Shown in pieces: positions 45,909 to 56,001 of a stretch of DNA of 64,000 nt. This DNA is from Neoscytalidium dimidiatum (lineage: Eukaryota; Ascomycota; Dothideomycetes; Botryosphaeriales; Botryosphaeriaceae). Positions within the stretch are counted from its first letter, which is position 1, and each line of letters starts with the position of its first letter. Under the pieces are notes generated by a model, which was given only the letters and a program-made list of their open reading frames with translations, ran no database searches and was not told the origin of the DNA. The stretch covers positions 1,674,001 through 1,738,000 of the forward strand of contig CM074698.1 in NCBI GenBank assembly GCA_037367355.1, given 5' to 3'. Position numbers and translations under genes: made by a program.

Positions 45909-47189
45909 TCATTCCACCTTAGTCACAACCTTGAAGCCGGAGATCTCCTTGTTGCGGTGCATACTGAACCCTTTTGGAATAGATTCCAGCCCCGAGAGAA
46001 CTTTTGTGGCATTTGGTTTGATGATGCCAGTTTCCATCCACTCCGGCAACTTCTCGAATAGCTCCACCGAGAGTTCATGGTCATCTTTCGAAGGCTGCCC
46101 TCTAAATCAGCTCCAGGAGGAAAATTTGAAAGGTTTGTAGACGTACCGGCCAGTAAAAGTCTCCGTACCGATGCTCTTGCAAGAACGCTGTCCACACCAA
46201 TACGTCTGTCACAGCAACACCACTGGCGACATCCTCTGTGTTGGCCTTACCAGGCCGAACTGTACACAGCTTTCCTCCTTCTCCACTGATGGCCCGCGAG
46301 GCCTGACCGGACGATGATTTGGAGCCAATGGTATCGAAAACGTACTTCAGCCCAGGTGCAACGGACTTGATCCGCTCGAAAACATCTTCAGAGCTGTAGT
46401 CGAAGACATGCGTTGCCCCGAAACCCTTCATCAGGTCAAAGTGTTTTGGGCTGCAGGTTGTAATGACGGCGAGTCCAGATTTTGCTGCTTCTTGTACTGC
46501 ACATTGACCGACACTGGCTGGAGGAAGGGAAGGGTCGTTAGTATCAGAGCTGCATGATGTATGGATACACGGGTGAGGGTCTCACAACTTCCGCCCCAGA
46601 TCAGAATGCTGTGCCCGGATGCATCTGCTCTGGGAATGTTTAAACAACCCTTAGAGAACATTGCCAGCCAAGATGTCGTGGCGGCAAGTGGAATCGTGGC
46701 GGCTTGTGCGGGCAAGATACTCTTGGGAATCTTGAAAGAAATCTTCTCATCCGCGATAGTGTACTGCGAATATGCTCCAAGCCCTTTCTTCTCTCCTAAA
46801 TGGTGTGAGAGATGGAGTTATGCTGACGAGAGATTCACTCGCACTCACCTCCCCAGATGAGACCGGCAATGTAATCGCCTTCCTTCAACCGGGTAACGCC
46901 ATCTCCCACATTCTGTACGGCGCCAGCAAAGTCGCAACCGAGCACGGCTCCATCACCAAAAGCATTGGAATCTAATGACTGGACTGTCGAATGGTCAGTC
47001 ATTGCTACTGGAGGCAAAGCGTATAAAACACGGAAGCCTACCATCAGTAGGATTCTGTGCAACATGATCAACGCGCACGAGGACTTTGCCAGGCTCAACT
47101 TCAGGCACCGGAATCTGCTCTAAAGAAAGGCGAGATGTCCCTGCTGAAAGGCGGACGATTTGAGCTTTAGCTGCAGGGGGAGGTGCCAT
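45909..47189 (-). CDS. ToxD-like zinc-type alcohol dehydrogenase/enoyl reductase (MDR family)
   Basis: Predicted NADPH-dependent medium-chain reductase of 349 residues. Inferred exons (minus strand): 47189-47042, 46983-46849, 46795-46586, 46517-46147 and 46094-45909. The N-terminal GroES-like domain has HVAQNPTDVQSLDSNAFG followed by AVLGCDFAGAV and GDYIAGLIWGG. The Rossmann domain has SILIWGGSSSVGQCAVQ, VITTCSPKHFDLMKGFGA and THVFDYSS. The catalytic zinc-ligand set of true alcohol dehydrogenases is absent, as in quinone oxidoreductases and the trans-acting enoyl reductases of polyketide pathways. The C-terminus is ISGFKVVTKVE. Closest in character to fungal ToxD-type proteins. These often occur in secondary-metabolite loci, but also as stand-alone genes. 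It is divergent from the Zn2Cys6 gene, with 317 bases between start codons. Confidence 0.9.
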
Positions 47190-47506
47190 TTCGAACGCGC
47201 ACGCTGTTTTCGGTCTGTTTGTGCTGTCTAAAGCAGCTGTGCAAGGAGATTTTGAAAGCTATGAGCAACACTGTTGAACCAGCTACGTAAGCAGCAAAGG
47301 AACCCCGAAAGGTGACGTGACTTCATCATGCATAGAAATGGCTAATGGTGGCTACACCGTCTTGGATCGTTCTCCATCCTATGCGGAACAGGCTTACCTC
47401 TTTCGGCAAGGCGGCGGGCAACGCGCTTGCGCTTACACTTTCCCTTTCAACTCCCACTCTTCAACTCCACCTTCAGTCTTTTTCAAAATCCCATGGGACT
47501 GCTGCC
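47190..47506. promoter_or_regulatory. Shared divergent promoter region (reductase - / Zn2Cys6 regulator +)
   Basis: 317 bases between the two inferred start codons. A pyrimidine-rich leader precedes the regulator start. Such an arrangement allows co-regulation of the reductase and the regulator, but no binding site could be identified with confidence. Confidence 0.45.
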
Positions 47507-49636
47507 ATGTCCCCCGTGCCACTGTCCGGTGGCACCGACAAGCGCACATTTTGCAGAAGCAGAAATGGATGGTAAGTTGGGCTCTTGCGGTTGCAGTTGC
47601 GATCTGAAAGTCTGACCTAGAATTTCCTCATACAGTTTAACTTGTCGAAAGCGAGGACGCAAGTGTAAATAGACCGCATTGTTGTAATTGCCTACCCATC
47701 TGATTGATGACTGGACGAGGACAGGCGATGAGGCGCTGCCAACATGTCGCAATTGTGCGCGCAGTCAACAAACGTGCAGCTGGGGCGTTTGGGCACGTTT
47801 CCATGCATCACGCATGCACGGACTGAGCGCAGGCGAAGCACAATTCCTCGCCAAAGTTGAGGCGTCGCGGTCGCACTCAGAAGGCATTGAAGTGAGCCAA
47901 ACATTGCAACGCGCAAGGTTTCATATGGAGACTGACAACCGCACTCTCTCATCTAGATTATTGACAATACGAAGGAAGTGATAGAAAATTATGAAGGAAT
48001 TGAAAGTGATGAGGAGTATTCTATAGATGAGGCGACCCAGCGACATCCAGAACCATCTAACATAGCGGCGGATTTTCCACTCATCCGAGCATCCAGAAGT
48101 GGGCTGCAACGGTCCCGGTCCCAGTCACAGCACGGCGTAAACGTGGATGCAGACCTCTTGGCATCTCCGGATGTCGTCTCTTCGGAACTTTTCGGTGCAG
48201 ATCGTGAAAGCGCTGCCCAAGGAAACATCGGCGTAGAACCACTTACTGAGATAGCTAGCAGTGAGCATCAGCAGGAGTCTGTTCTCAGTACAGCATTGGG
48301 AAGCTTCTCCGATCTCTCACCAAGCTCCGTTGTTCGACAGAGCCTCCGTTGGCCCATCGACGAAGCGACAAAAGGTCGGCTACTTGACGCCTATCTCCGG
48401 GAGACTTCAACATGGTGTGAAACGACTGACATGCTCCGACATTTCTCCACCAAATGCTCGTGTGTTCTTATTGAGTCCGACTGCTTCCTCGCTGCTGCTT
48501 TGGCTTTGTCCTCAAGGCAATTAGATATCATCACGAATCATCCGCACTCGGTAAGCTTGGAGTTATATCAGTTTACCATCAGGACATTGATCGAAAGAGT
48601 CTCGGAAGATCTGGATTCATCGGTCCTCGCCAGCTGCGTCATGCTGTGTGTATTCGAAATGATGCAATCCCCGGTACGGGAGTGGAGGCGCCATCTCCAG
48701 GGCTGTGCGCAGCTATTCAAGGCAAGAGGGTGGAATGGATCCTCGGGAGGCTATTCTGCAGCGTGTTTTTGGCCGTTTGCTCGAATAGGTATGCTTCGTG
48801 ACCATTTCGAGCTGCGACAGCTGATTGTGGACATTTCGTAGATATCTGGGCAGCCTTTCTGACAAACCAGGAAACCTTGATTCCAAGTGACCAGTGGATA
48901 GACTTCAGTTACATTTCGGACAAGAACGTACCCATGGTTGATCGATATGCGAACACAGCAATCGTCCTTTTTGCTGACATCGCCAACTTCTTGCCACTCT
49001 CAGCGGCAGATGTTGATGAAACGAGCCGACCGGAGACGTTATGGATCCGTTTGCAGCTGTGGTACTCGGAGCGGCCGCGTGTAATCAGACCGCTGATATC
49101 CGCACCCGCAGGGGAGACAACAGTTTTCCCGGTAGTCGTTTTCGGGACACCTTCTGCAAGTAAGACGGGCCTCAAAGACGTGATCGGAACGTGCTGACAA
49201 AGCGGTTCAGTCTGTGGAAACATGATGTATCATGCCGGATCGATACTCTTGCTTGAAGCAGGCTATCAGGCCTTACAAAGTACCCCAAGTGCTGAAGCTG
49301 TGAGTAGAATTTACGCCATTCCAGAACATGATTAACAGTTCGTATAGTACGACACTCTATGGCATGCTCGCCAAATCGCAGCGATCGTAACATCCTGCTC
49401 TGATCAGTCAGTGTTAAGCAATGTACTCACCGCGTATTCTAGCGAGTTCTCACCATATTTGGGACAGTGCCAATTGGGTAAACAGCGTGCAGCCACTCTT
49501 CTTGGCAGGTAAACATCTGAAAGATCCGGCGGAGCAGGTTGTACTCTTGAAGCAACTGCTCAAAATTGAGAAAGATACCGGATGGAAAACTTCTGGCCGG
49601 GCGCAGGAGTTGAGGCAGCTTTGGGGCTTCGAATAA
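47507..49636 (+). CDS. Zn(II)2Cys6 transcription factor, zinc cluster split by introns
   Basis: Predicted nuclear regulator of 575 residues. Exons: 47507-47571, 47636-47664, 47725-47891, 47957-48788, 48842-49159, 49211-49299, 49348-49406 and 49468-49636. Only when the first three are joined does a perfect zinc cluster appear: GCLTCRKRGRKCDEALPTC..C..C, cysteines 22, 25, 32, 39, 42 and 49. An acidic segment follows (ENYEGIESDEEYSIDEA). The fungal-specific regulatory domain begins near LLDAYLRETSTWCETTDMLRHF and includes SCVLIESDCFLAAALALSSRQ. It continues through ASCVMLCVFEMMQSP and ends LLKQLLKIEKDTGWKTSGRA, a typical C-terminal helix. All junctions keep frame. The start could lie at an upstream in-frame ATG (47345). 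Likely local regulator of the neighbouring reductase, membrane protein and FAD oxidase. Confidence 0.88.
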
Positions 49637-49947
49637 GCCATCCTATCAGTGTGAACGTACGCCTACTCGTGCGCATGCGATAGGATCCCGTACGAAAACC
49701 GTCAACGCGCGTTGGAAGCATCAGTTCCCAATTTGAGAGCATCAGGAGCCATGTTGCAGCTTTTCATGAAGCCAACCCAATAGTTTAGTGTAAAACGAGG
49801 CGAAAAATTCCGCAGTCGACGGTAGAAGGTGTCTCAGCAGCATCCAGCAGGCTAGACGATAGACGGTACAAGTGGGGCGGTCGGCATGTTCGGCGATCAG
49901 ATAAGATTCTATTCCATTTAAGGCTAGCCGTGTGAGAGTCGCCGTCA
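49637..49947. other. Intergenic region before COX11
   Basis: 311 bases carrying the regulator's 3' end and the COX11 promoter. No distinct element seen. Confidence 0.5.
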
Positions 49948-51001
49948 ATGAATCTCACCACCCAAACAGCAGCTAACATCAGAGCATCCCTCCCATACGC
50001 CGTCACAATGAATTCGCATACGCCGCTGCTACGTGCTTTTGCACGGCGAGCTGCCGCACTCGATCCCTGGATATGCAGTTCCTGCGCGCGAGCAACAGCC
50101 CGCCGTTCGTTTGCCCCGCGCAACACGCCACGCCGAAATATCAATAGCACCAGCAGCAATCCCACCCAGAGCGCTACCCAGAATGTCGCCCCGACCATGG
50201 AACAGCTGCGCGAGCCATACAAGAATAAAAATAGATCCACCGCGTAAGGGCCACTAGGGACCTTCGCAATTGTCGCCCGCACGGCTAGCCCGCTGACCGC
50301 ACGCTTTCGTCTGCAGATACTACGCCCTCAGCATAATTCTTGGTACCGTTGCGCTGTCATACGGCTCGGTGCCAATGTACAAGATGGTATAGATGTTGCT
50401 TGTCCGCGACCCGAATTTACTTTCTGACGACGTCGCTCTACCCTCAGATCTGCCAAACCACCGGCTGGGGTGGCCAGCCCATCAAGTCCGCCGCGCACGC
50501 CTCCCTCGACGGCGACCCCGCCGAACGGCTCAAGCCCGTCACATCTTCACGGAGACTGCGCATTACATTCAACGGTTCGGTGTCGGACGTGCTGCCGTGG
50601 AAGTTCGTGCCGCAGCAGCGCGAGGTGCGGGTGCTGCCGGGCGAGACGGCGCTGGCCTTCTATACGGCGACCAACACTAGCGACGACGACATAATTGGCG
50701 TGGCGACGTACAGCGTGACGCCCGGGCAGGTAGCGCCTTACTTCAGCAAGATCCAATGTTTCTGTTTCGAGGAGCAGCGGTTGAACAAGGGCGAGACTGT
50801 CGACATGCCGGTCTTCTTCTACATTGACCCGAGCTTTGTGGATGATATAAATATGAAAGGCATCGATACCATTACACTGAATTATACATTCTTCAGTAAG
50901 ATCCCAATTTTGGAAGCTTGAATACCAGTGTTCTTGCTGACCTGAGATTTGTAGAAGCGCGATACGACAAGAATGGCCATCTTACGCCCGTGGCGTCGTA
51001 A
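49948..51001 (+). CDS. COX11: Cytochrome c oxidase assembly protein COX11 (CtaG family)
   Basis: Mitochondrial inner-membrane copper chaperone that helps form the CuB site of cytochrome oxidase subunit 1. Predicted 286 residues. Exons: 49948-50243, 50317-50386, 50448-50895 and 50955-51001. The Arg/Ala/Ser-rich N-terminus fits a mitochondrial targeting sequence; an alternative start is the in-frame ATG at 50008. One TM segment, YYALSIILGTVALSYGSVPMY, is followed by KMICQTTGWGGQP, a family signature with a conserved Cys. The intermembrane-space domain carries the copper-binding pair in QCFCFEEQ (Cys226, Cys228). MPVFFYIDPSF and DTITLNYTFFKARYD follow, as usual for CtaG/Cox11. Identification is secure; it is an ordinary housekeeping gene beside the putative secondary-metabolism group, marking its likely right border. 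Confidence 0.96.
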
Positions 51002-52828
51002 GATGGATGAGCAAAGTGCTCTGTAGAAAGCCAAAGAAAAAAAAGTCTCTGTAACACTACTGTATGAAACTTCGCTCTATATGTGCTGGTAAATAACTTG
51101 ATTCAATACGCAAAGTGCGATGTTCTGTGGCGGACATTTGCAATTGGTTTTACTCTTAGCTGAAAGATCCACTTGTTTACTAGACATCCTGAGCGATTAC
51201 GGGCAAACCAATTGCTTCCTGACTGGTATTTGCTTGTGCATCTCAGGAGCAACTGAGGTTCCCTAGTGAATGAATTGAGATTTTTCTGGCGGGTCAACAT
51301 CAGCCTCGTTATCACTGAACTTGCTTAAGCGGACGATGACTGGGGGTACGAAAAGTGAGAAGCAAATCTGCAAATTGAATCGCCGATGTTCTTAAAGGTC
51401 TGTTCAGTCAGCAGAAGACGTGAGATATGTACGTCATTCAGGCCCCAGAATTTGAGGATCTCCGTCCAAGTTCAAGTGCCCAGCTGTAGTCGAAATTGTG
51501 TTGGGAATGCGTTCGCGGGAAATCCAACGTAACAAAGCATTCTACCATCTGCAATCGGCCATGATAAGACACCGTTCGCAGGAAAATCAGGCCAACTCCA
51601 CGGGTGACAGTCCCATACAGACACGGAGGCAATTTTTCGTCGCGAGTCGTGCGCATCTTCGCGATCTTGAAGTACCTGCTCCCAGTACGCCACCATTATC
51701 TTGGCTTCAGCTGACTAGGTACCGACCGCGCACCGGGAACGAAAACTAGCTTGCAGAAGCTTGACACCGGACCGAGACGCCAAAAGAAGCCGCATCTCCG
51801 ATACGGAAAGGCTGGGGAAGCCTTGACGAACAAGCGCATGAATCTGCAGAGGACAACGACTCAAGCGCGCGGTGGCAGGGAGAGGTAGAGAGACAGGTCG
51901 CAGCGCTAAGACAAACCCAGCCTTCTCGCAATCAGACTTGCCGTCCCTCTTGATCCTTCCCGTCTGATGTACCGCGATCTTGGACCGCCCATTGAAACCG
52001 CCACGCGGGTCCACCACGATCATGGACTACTGCTGTCAGCCCCCGTGTCCCACGATTGGCTGAGAGTCCATCTTCTCAGCGATCGAGCATGCCCTCCCGC
52101 GCCTTCGCTACAGCTTATCCGTCACGCCAAAGTTTTGTCAGCCTTCTTCTGTCCTCCTCTTTACCCGGCCAAGCAATCACAGCGTAAACAGAGAAAAAGC
52201 TTTTGGGTCTTTCCCTCTCTCCTCGTCATGTTTCCGCACGCTACTTTGGCTGGTCGGCGCCATATACAAGAGGAAATTGGAACAATTATGACCAGTGAAG
52301 AGATAGCCGCTCCCAGCAGGCCCAATTTCCCTATTCTCAAATCACGATGCTCGGCATCCACCCCGCTACCCGACGCCGTCTCAAAACCGGCGGCAAGGGC
52401 TCGCGCTAAAGAACTGTGCTTCCATCGCACTCGGTGGTTCTCAATGCGCCGAAGAGAGCTCAGTGCCGAACTGAGTGGAGTAAATAGGGAGATTTGATCG
52501 GATTGAGGCCGAAAGTGAACCGGTAACGACCCGCTCGCTCTGTGCAGACTTCTCTTCTCTGGCCCCTACCAGCTATCGAGCATGAGCAGATTCTGATCGT
52601 CGCTCCCGCCACGGCTCCTCCTTTCGGGGGAAGAGGGCATTGTCGTGTCGTTTTCGCTTGGCGTCGCGACGGGGTAAACCGAAAGGCTCTTCAGAGAGGG
52701 GTTGGGGAGTCGCGACAGTTAAGAAGCCTCCCTGCACGCATACATCGGAACAATAACCGCAACAGCTCCTTAGTACAGCTGCTATGCATGCCGACCTCGT
52801 GTAAGCATGAAAAGTGGGCAGGGCAGAA

Positions 52829-52859
<31 letters not shown>

Positions 52860-53832
52860 AGAAGGCAGGAAAACAGCAGGGTAAACAGAGCGATAGTAGA
52901 AGCGAATTATTATCGGATGTGCCCGAAAACGGGCGAGCGCGCCTTGGCCGGGGGTGGGCGAACCAGCCCACAACTGCGCCACACGTGTTAAACACACGCG
53001 TGAAATGTGGGCGCGTCGCCCTTGCATGCGATTCCCGCGACGAGAGAGAAAGAGAGAGCGAGAGAGAGAGGGTGGGCTCGAGACCACGCTACCCGTATTT
53101 CGCATGCTTTCGTCCCTCTTGCGATGACGAATGACGTAGCGGTCTCACTGCGATGCTAGAGGAATGAATACAAGAAACTAAAACTTTTGGCAATAGTTGC
53201 TGTCGCTAACCTGGCTTTCGCGAGTGTCGCGCGCGCGCCGTCTGTGATTGTGGTGCTGTGCGGTGCGTGCCCACTCGGGATCCGGCACATCCAGATGTGG
53301 GGAAACGTCAGCTTGTGTGGATCCGCAAGAATCCTGCTCCTCTTTGCTCCCCCCCTGTCCAAGCGACTGAGCCTTCGACTCGTCCACGTCGACCCAAGCA
53401 ACCAAACAAATTCAAATTCCATGTTTCTGGGAACACTCGAGCCTCGTGGACCCAGAAGTAGCCATCATCATGATGCCATGGCCCGATCTTCCTGTGCGAC
53501 CGGTCAGGATCTGTCACGCTTGCATGTTGCCGCATCCATGCTTCACGAATGAGAGAAAAGACAGCGCACATGGGCAGGAGTGGCTATTACAGCTTCGTAT
53601 TATGTAGGTTTGTCTACCTGTTTGTCGTCGCTCGTTCATACATACTGTCGTCGGGTATCGTAATGGGCAGTTAAGAAAAGAAAAGCAGGGGGGGTGTAGG
53701 ATTCGGGGAAGAATGTTCCCATCTCGATCCGCCCACCCTGCGCGTCATATGTATCCTAATCCGAAAAACAACATCATCATTAAACATTCGCCCATTCCAT
53801 TAAGCTGATCCCCCCCAGTTGTCCTCGACTCC
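51002..53832. other. Gene-free region (2.8 kb) with GA microsatellites
   Basis: No frame above about 180 codons, none with domain features. The region between 52.8 and 53.1 kb has two (GA)n arrays. It includes the COX11 3' flank on the left and the 3' flank of the CFEM gene on the right, so with convergent genes no promoter is needed here. It is rather long for a convergent spacer and may contain a noncoding transcript or an undetected small gene. Confidence 0.5.
52827..52853. repeat. (GA)n microsatellite
   Basis: About 13 GA units. A second, imperfect GA-rich array lies at 53041-53070. Confidence 0.85.
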
Positions 53833-54828
53833 TTACAGAGCGAGCAGAAGAGCCATACCCGCGGCACCGAGCATCGGGGCGGCAGTCTTCATCGGGGCAG
53901 CACCGCCTGCAGAGCTGGCGGAGGAGGCAGCGCCGGAAGCACCCGAGGCCTGCACGAGCTGTCAGTGGAATGTAGAAGAGCTTGGACGTCGATAATCAAG
54001 ACTTACAGCACTGGAGGCAGCACCAGAGGCGGCAGAGCTGGCAGACTCGATGGCAGAGCTGGCCGCGGCCGAAGCAGACTCGGTAGCGGACGAGGCAGCA
54101 GAACCGGCACTCTCGGTCGCAGAGGAAGCAGCGGAGCCGGCGCTCTCGGTGGCGTTGGAAGCACTCTCACTGGCAGACGAAGCAGCGCCGCCGACAGCCG
54201 TGAAGAGAGTAGACAGGCCAGTGGTCGTGGTGTAGGTGGTGTCAGAAGCCGACACAGTGGCGATCAGAGGCTGGGTGGAGATGGGTGTGCTTGAGGCGCC
54301 GGCACCAGTGCCAGAAGCAGAGCCGGAACCTTCGGAGCCCGTGGTCGAAGCACCGGTGGCAGAGGCACCAGAAGCGCCAGAAGCAGCGGAGGACAGGACG
54401 CTCGCGCCAGAGGCAGAGGCGGTGGAGGCAGTGGCCGAACCAGTAGCACTGGAGAGGGCATCTGGGCGATGTCAGTTTGGCTAATAAACAGCTGAGGAGG
54501 GCCTACTCACTTGCGCAGTAGCTGTTGCCGTAGGCGATGACGGAGCCAGCATCCTGGCTACCGCAGGCCTCGTTGGCGCAGTCGCGGACGCCGTAGCCGA
54601 AGTCGACGTTGTTGCAGTAGCAGACGACGTCGCCACTGGCGCAGCCAAACTCGGTGTTGGCAATGCTCACCATGTTGTTGATGCAGGTTTGCTGCAATTG
54701 GGCGTCAGCAGGCAATCGTCAAAGCAATTGGAAGGGCGGGAGGGACGTACGCCGCAGGCAGGCAGGTCAGACAGGGACTGGGCCATGGCCATGGTGGCGC
54801 CAACGGCGAGGACAGCAAAGGACTTCAT
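53833..54828 (-). CDS. GPI-anchored CFEM-domain protein
   Basis: Predicted cell-wall/plasma-membrane protein of 276 residues. Inferred exons (minus strand): 54828-54751, 54691-54511, 54461-54007 and 53949-53833. Signal peptide MKSFAVLAVGATMAMA. The CFEM domain covers about residues 18-75 with eight cysteines (DLPACG, QTC, FGC, VVCYC, RDC, EAC, SYC). Asp47, just before VVCYC, corresponds to the axial haem-iron ligand known from Candida CFEM haemophores. A long Ser/Ala/Thr/Gly-rich stalk follows, with tandem SAGSAASSATE units. The C-terminal hydrophobic tail GAAGMALLLAL is preceded by small residues, which fits GPI anchoring. Family roles include haem/iron uptake, cell-wall stability and host interaction; which applies here is unknown. 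A TATA-like element lies about 200 bases upstream. Confidence 0.94.
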
Positions 54829-55024
54829 CGTGACTGGATGGGCTTGACGGGTTGCGGTGAGATGATTGCGCGCAGGTTCAACGGTGGGCAGGCAGAACAG
54901 GCAGTAGGATGCTTGCTAGGTGATGATGGCGGTGGAGTAGAGAATTGGAGGTGATGGAGACTGGTTATGTAGCAGGCAGCGCGGTGAGGAAGAAGAGAGG
55001 CGGCTGGGATGCTGTGGGCAGGGG

Positions 55025-55032
55025 CTTATATG
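55025..55032 (-). promoter_or_regulatory. TATA-like element for the CFEM gene
   Basis: Read on the minus strand as CATATAAG, about 200 bases upstream of the ATG at 54828. Confidence 0.4.
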
Positions 55033-55369
55033 TGCGAGGGTGGGCAGCGGGCAGCTGCAGCTTCGCGGCAGAGGTCACTCTTGCGCTTGCCCTCATCTCC
55101 GCAGCTTCAATCTTGTTTTGCAAGTGGCAGCAGCAGCCAGAGCGCGCGCGCGTGAAGTCAGGCTGCCGCTCAGGCCAACGACGTCGGCGCCGGCCCCTGC
55201 GCCGATCTGGTGCGCAGCTCGCCCGCAGCTGCTGGGCGCGGGTAGTTTGGGCCGCTAGCACGGGAGCGTCCAAGGCAGGCACTGCACCGGCGCGCCAATG
55301 CCAGGGCATCGTCGCCGGCATCGACGCCGTCATCGTCGCCCGTTGCTGGGCCACGCTAGAGCCATGAAG

Positions 55370-55405
55370 CTCCAGCTCCAGCTCCTGCTCCAGCTCCTGC
55401 TCCTC
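55370..55405. repeat. (CAGCTC)-type hexamer array
   Basis: Tandem CTCCAG/CTCCTG hexamers, similar in unit to the array at 19.55-19.59 kb. Confidence 0.75.
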
Positions 55406-56001
55406 GGATCGCCCGCCAGCCCGCGACAGCACGCAGCTCGAGCGAGCCCACCGTCGTCATCGACACGCCTGCGCCGCCGAGCGCGCCTCACAGTGATTCA
55501 CCTCGCACCACAGCTCGTGTGTCGCCGCCTGGGAAATGAAGTCAACACCATGCGCCGTCACACAGCGCAGCGGCTTCCAGGTGCAACCCGTGTCACCGCA
55601 GCCTGCGCTGTTTCGCTCGCTCGCCCGCCTGCCCGCCCGCTCGATGCTCGTCTCTCCCGGGCGTGAGCCGATGTGGCGTCGGCACCAGCCACCGCAAAAC
55701 GTCGCCTTCGTTCGCCCGCCCGCGCTGACTGCGCGCCCGGTCCAGCCTCCGCCAGCCGACCAACCGCGCCGCTTCCTCGCCCTCAGCTCGACCAGGTCCC
55801 CTCGCGGCTCTATCGCGGTCTATCAACGGTCCCGGCTATATTGCTGCCAGCCAGCGTGCCAAACGCGCGCGGCGGAGCTCTCCCGACCACACCGCGCTTT
55901 CCCCGATTCAATTGCATCACTTCCCGCGTCCGGCGAGCTGCACGACGAGCTTGATTAATCTGCCTTCACCCTACATCCCGACACGTAGCCGAGCATCGCA
56001 T

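Larger units (their letters stand above)
54829..56001. other. Intergenic region upstream of CFEM gene
   Basis: About 1.2 kb between the CFEM start and the trpE stop, both on the minus strand, so it holds the CFEM promoter and the trpE 3' flank. GC-rich from 55.1 to 55.9 kb, with a hexamer array at 55.37-55.41 kb. Frames here are Arg/Pro/Ala-rich and unsupported. Confidence 0.55.
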
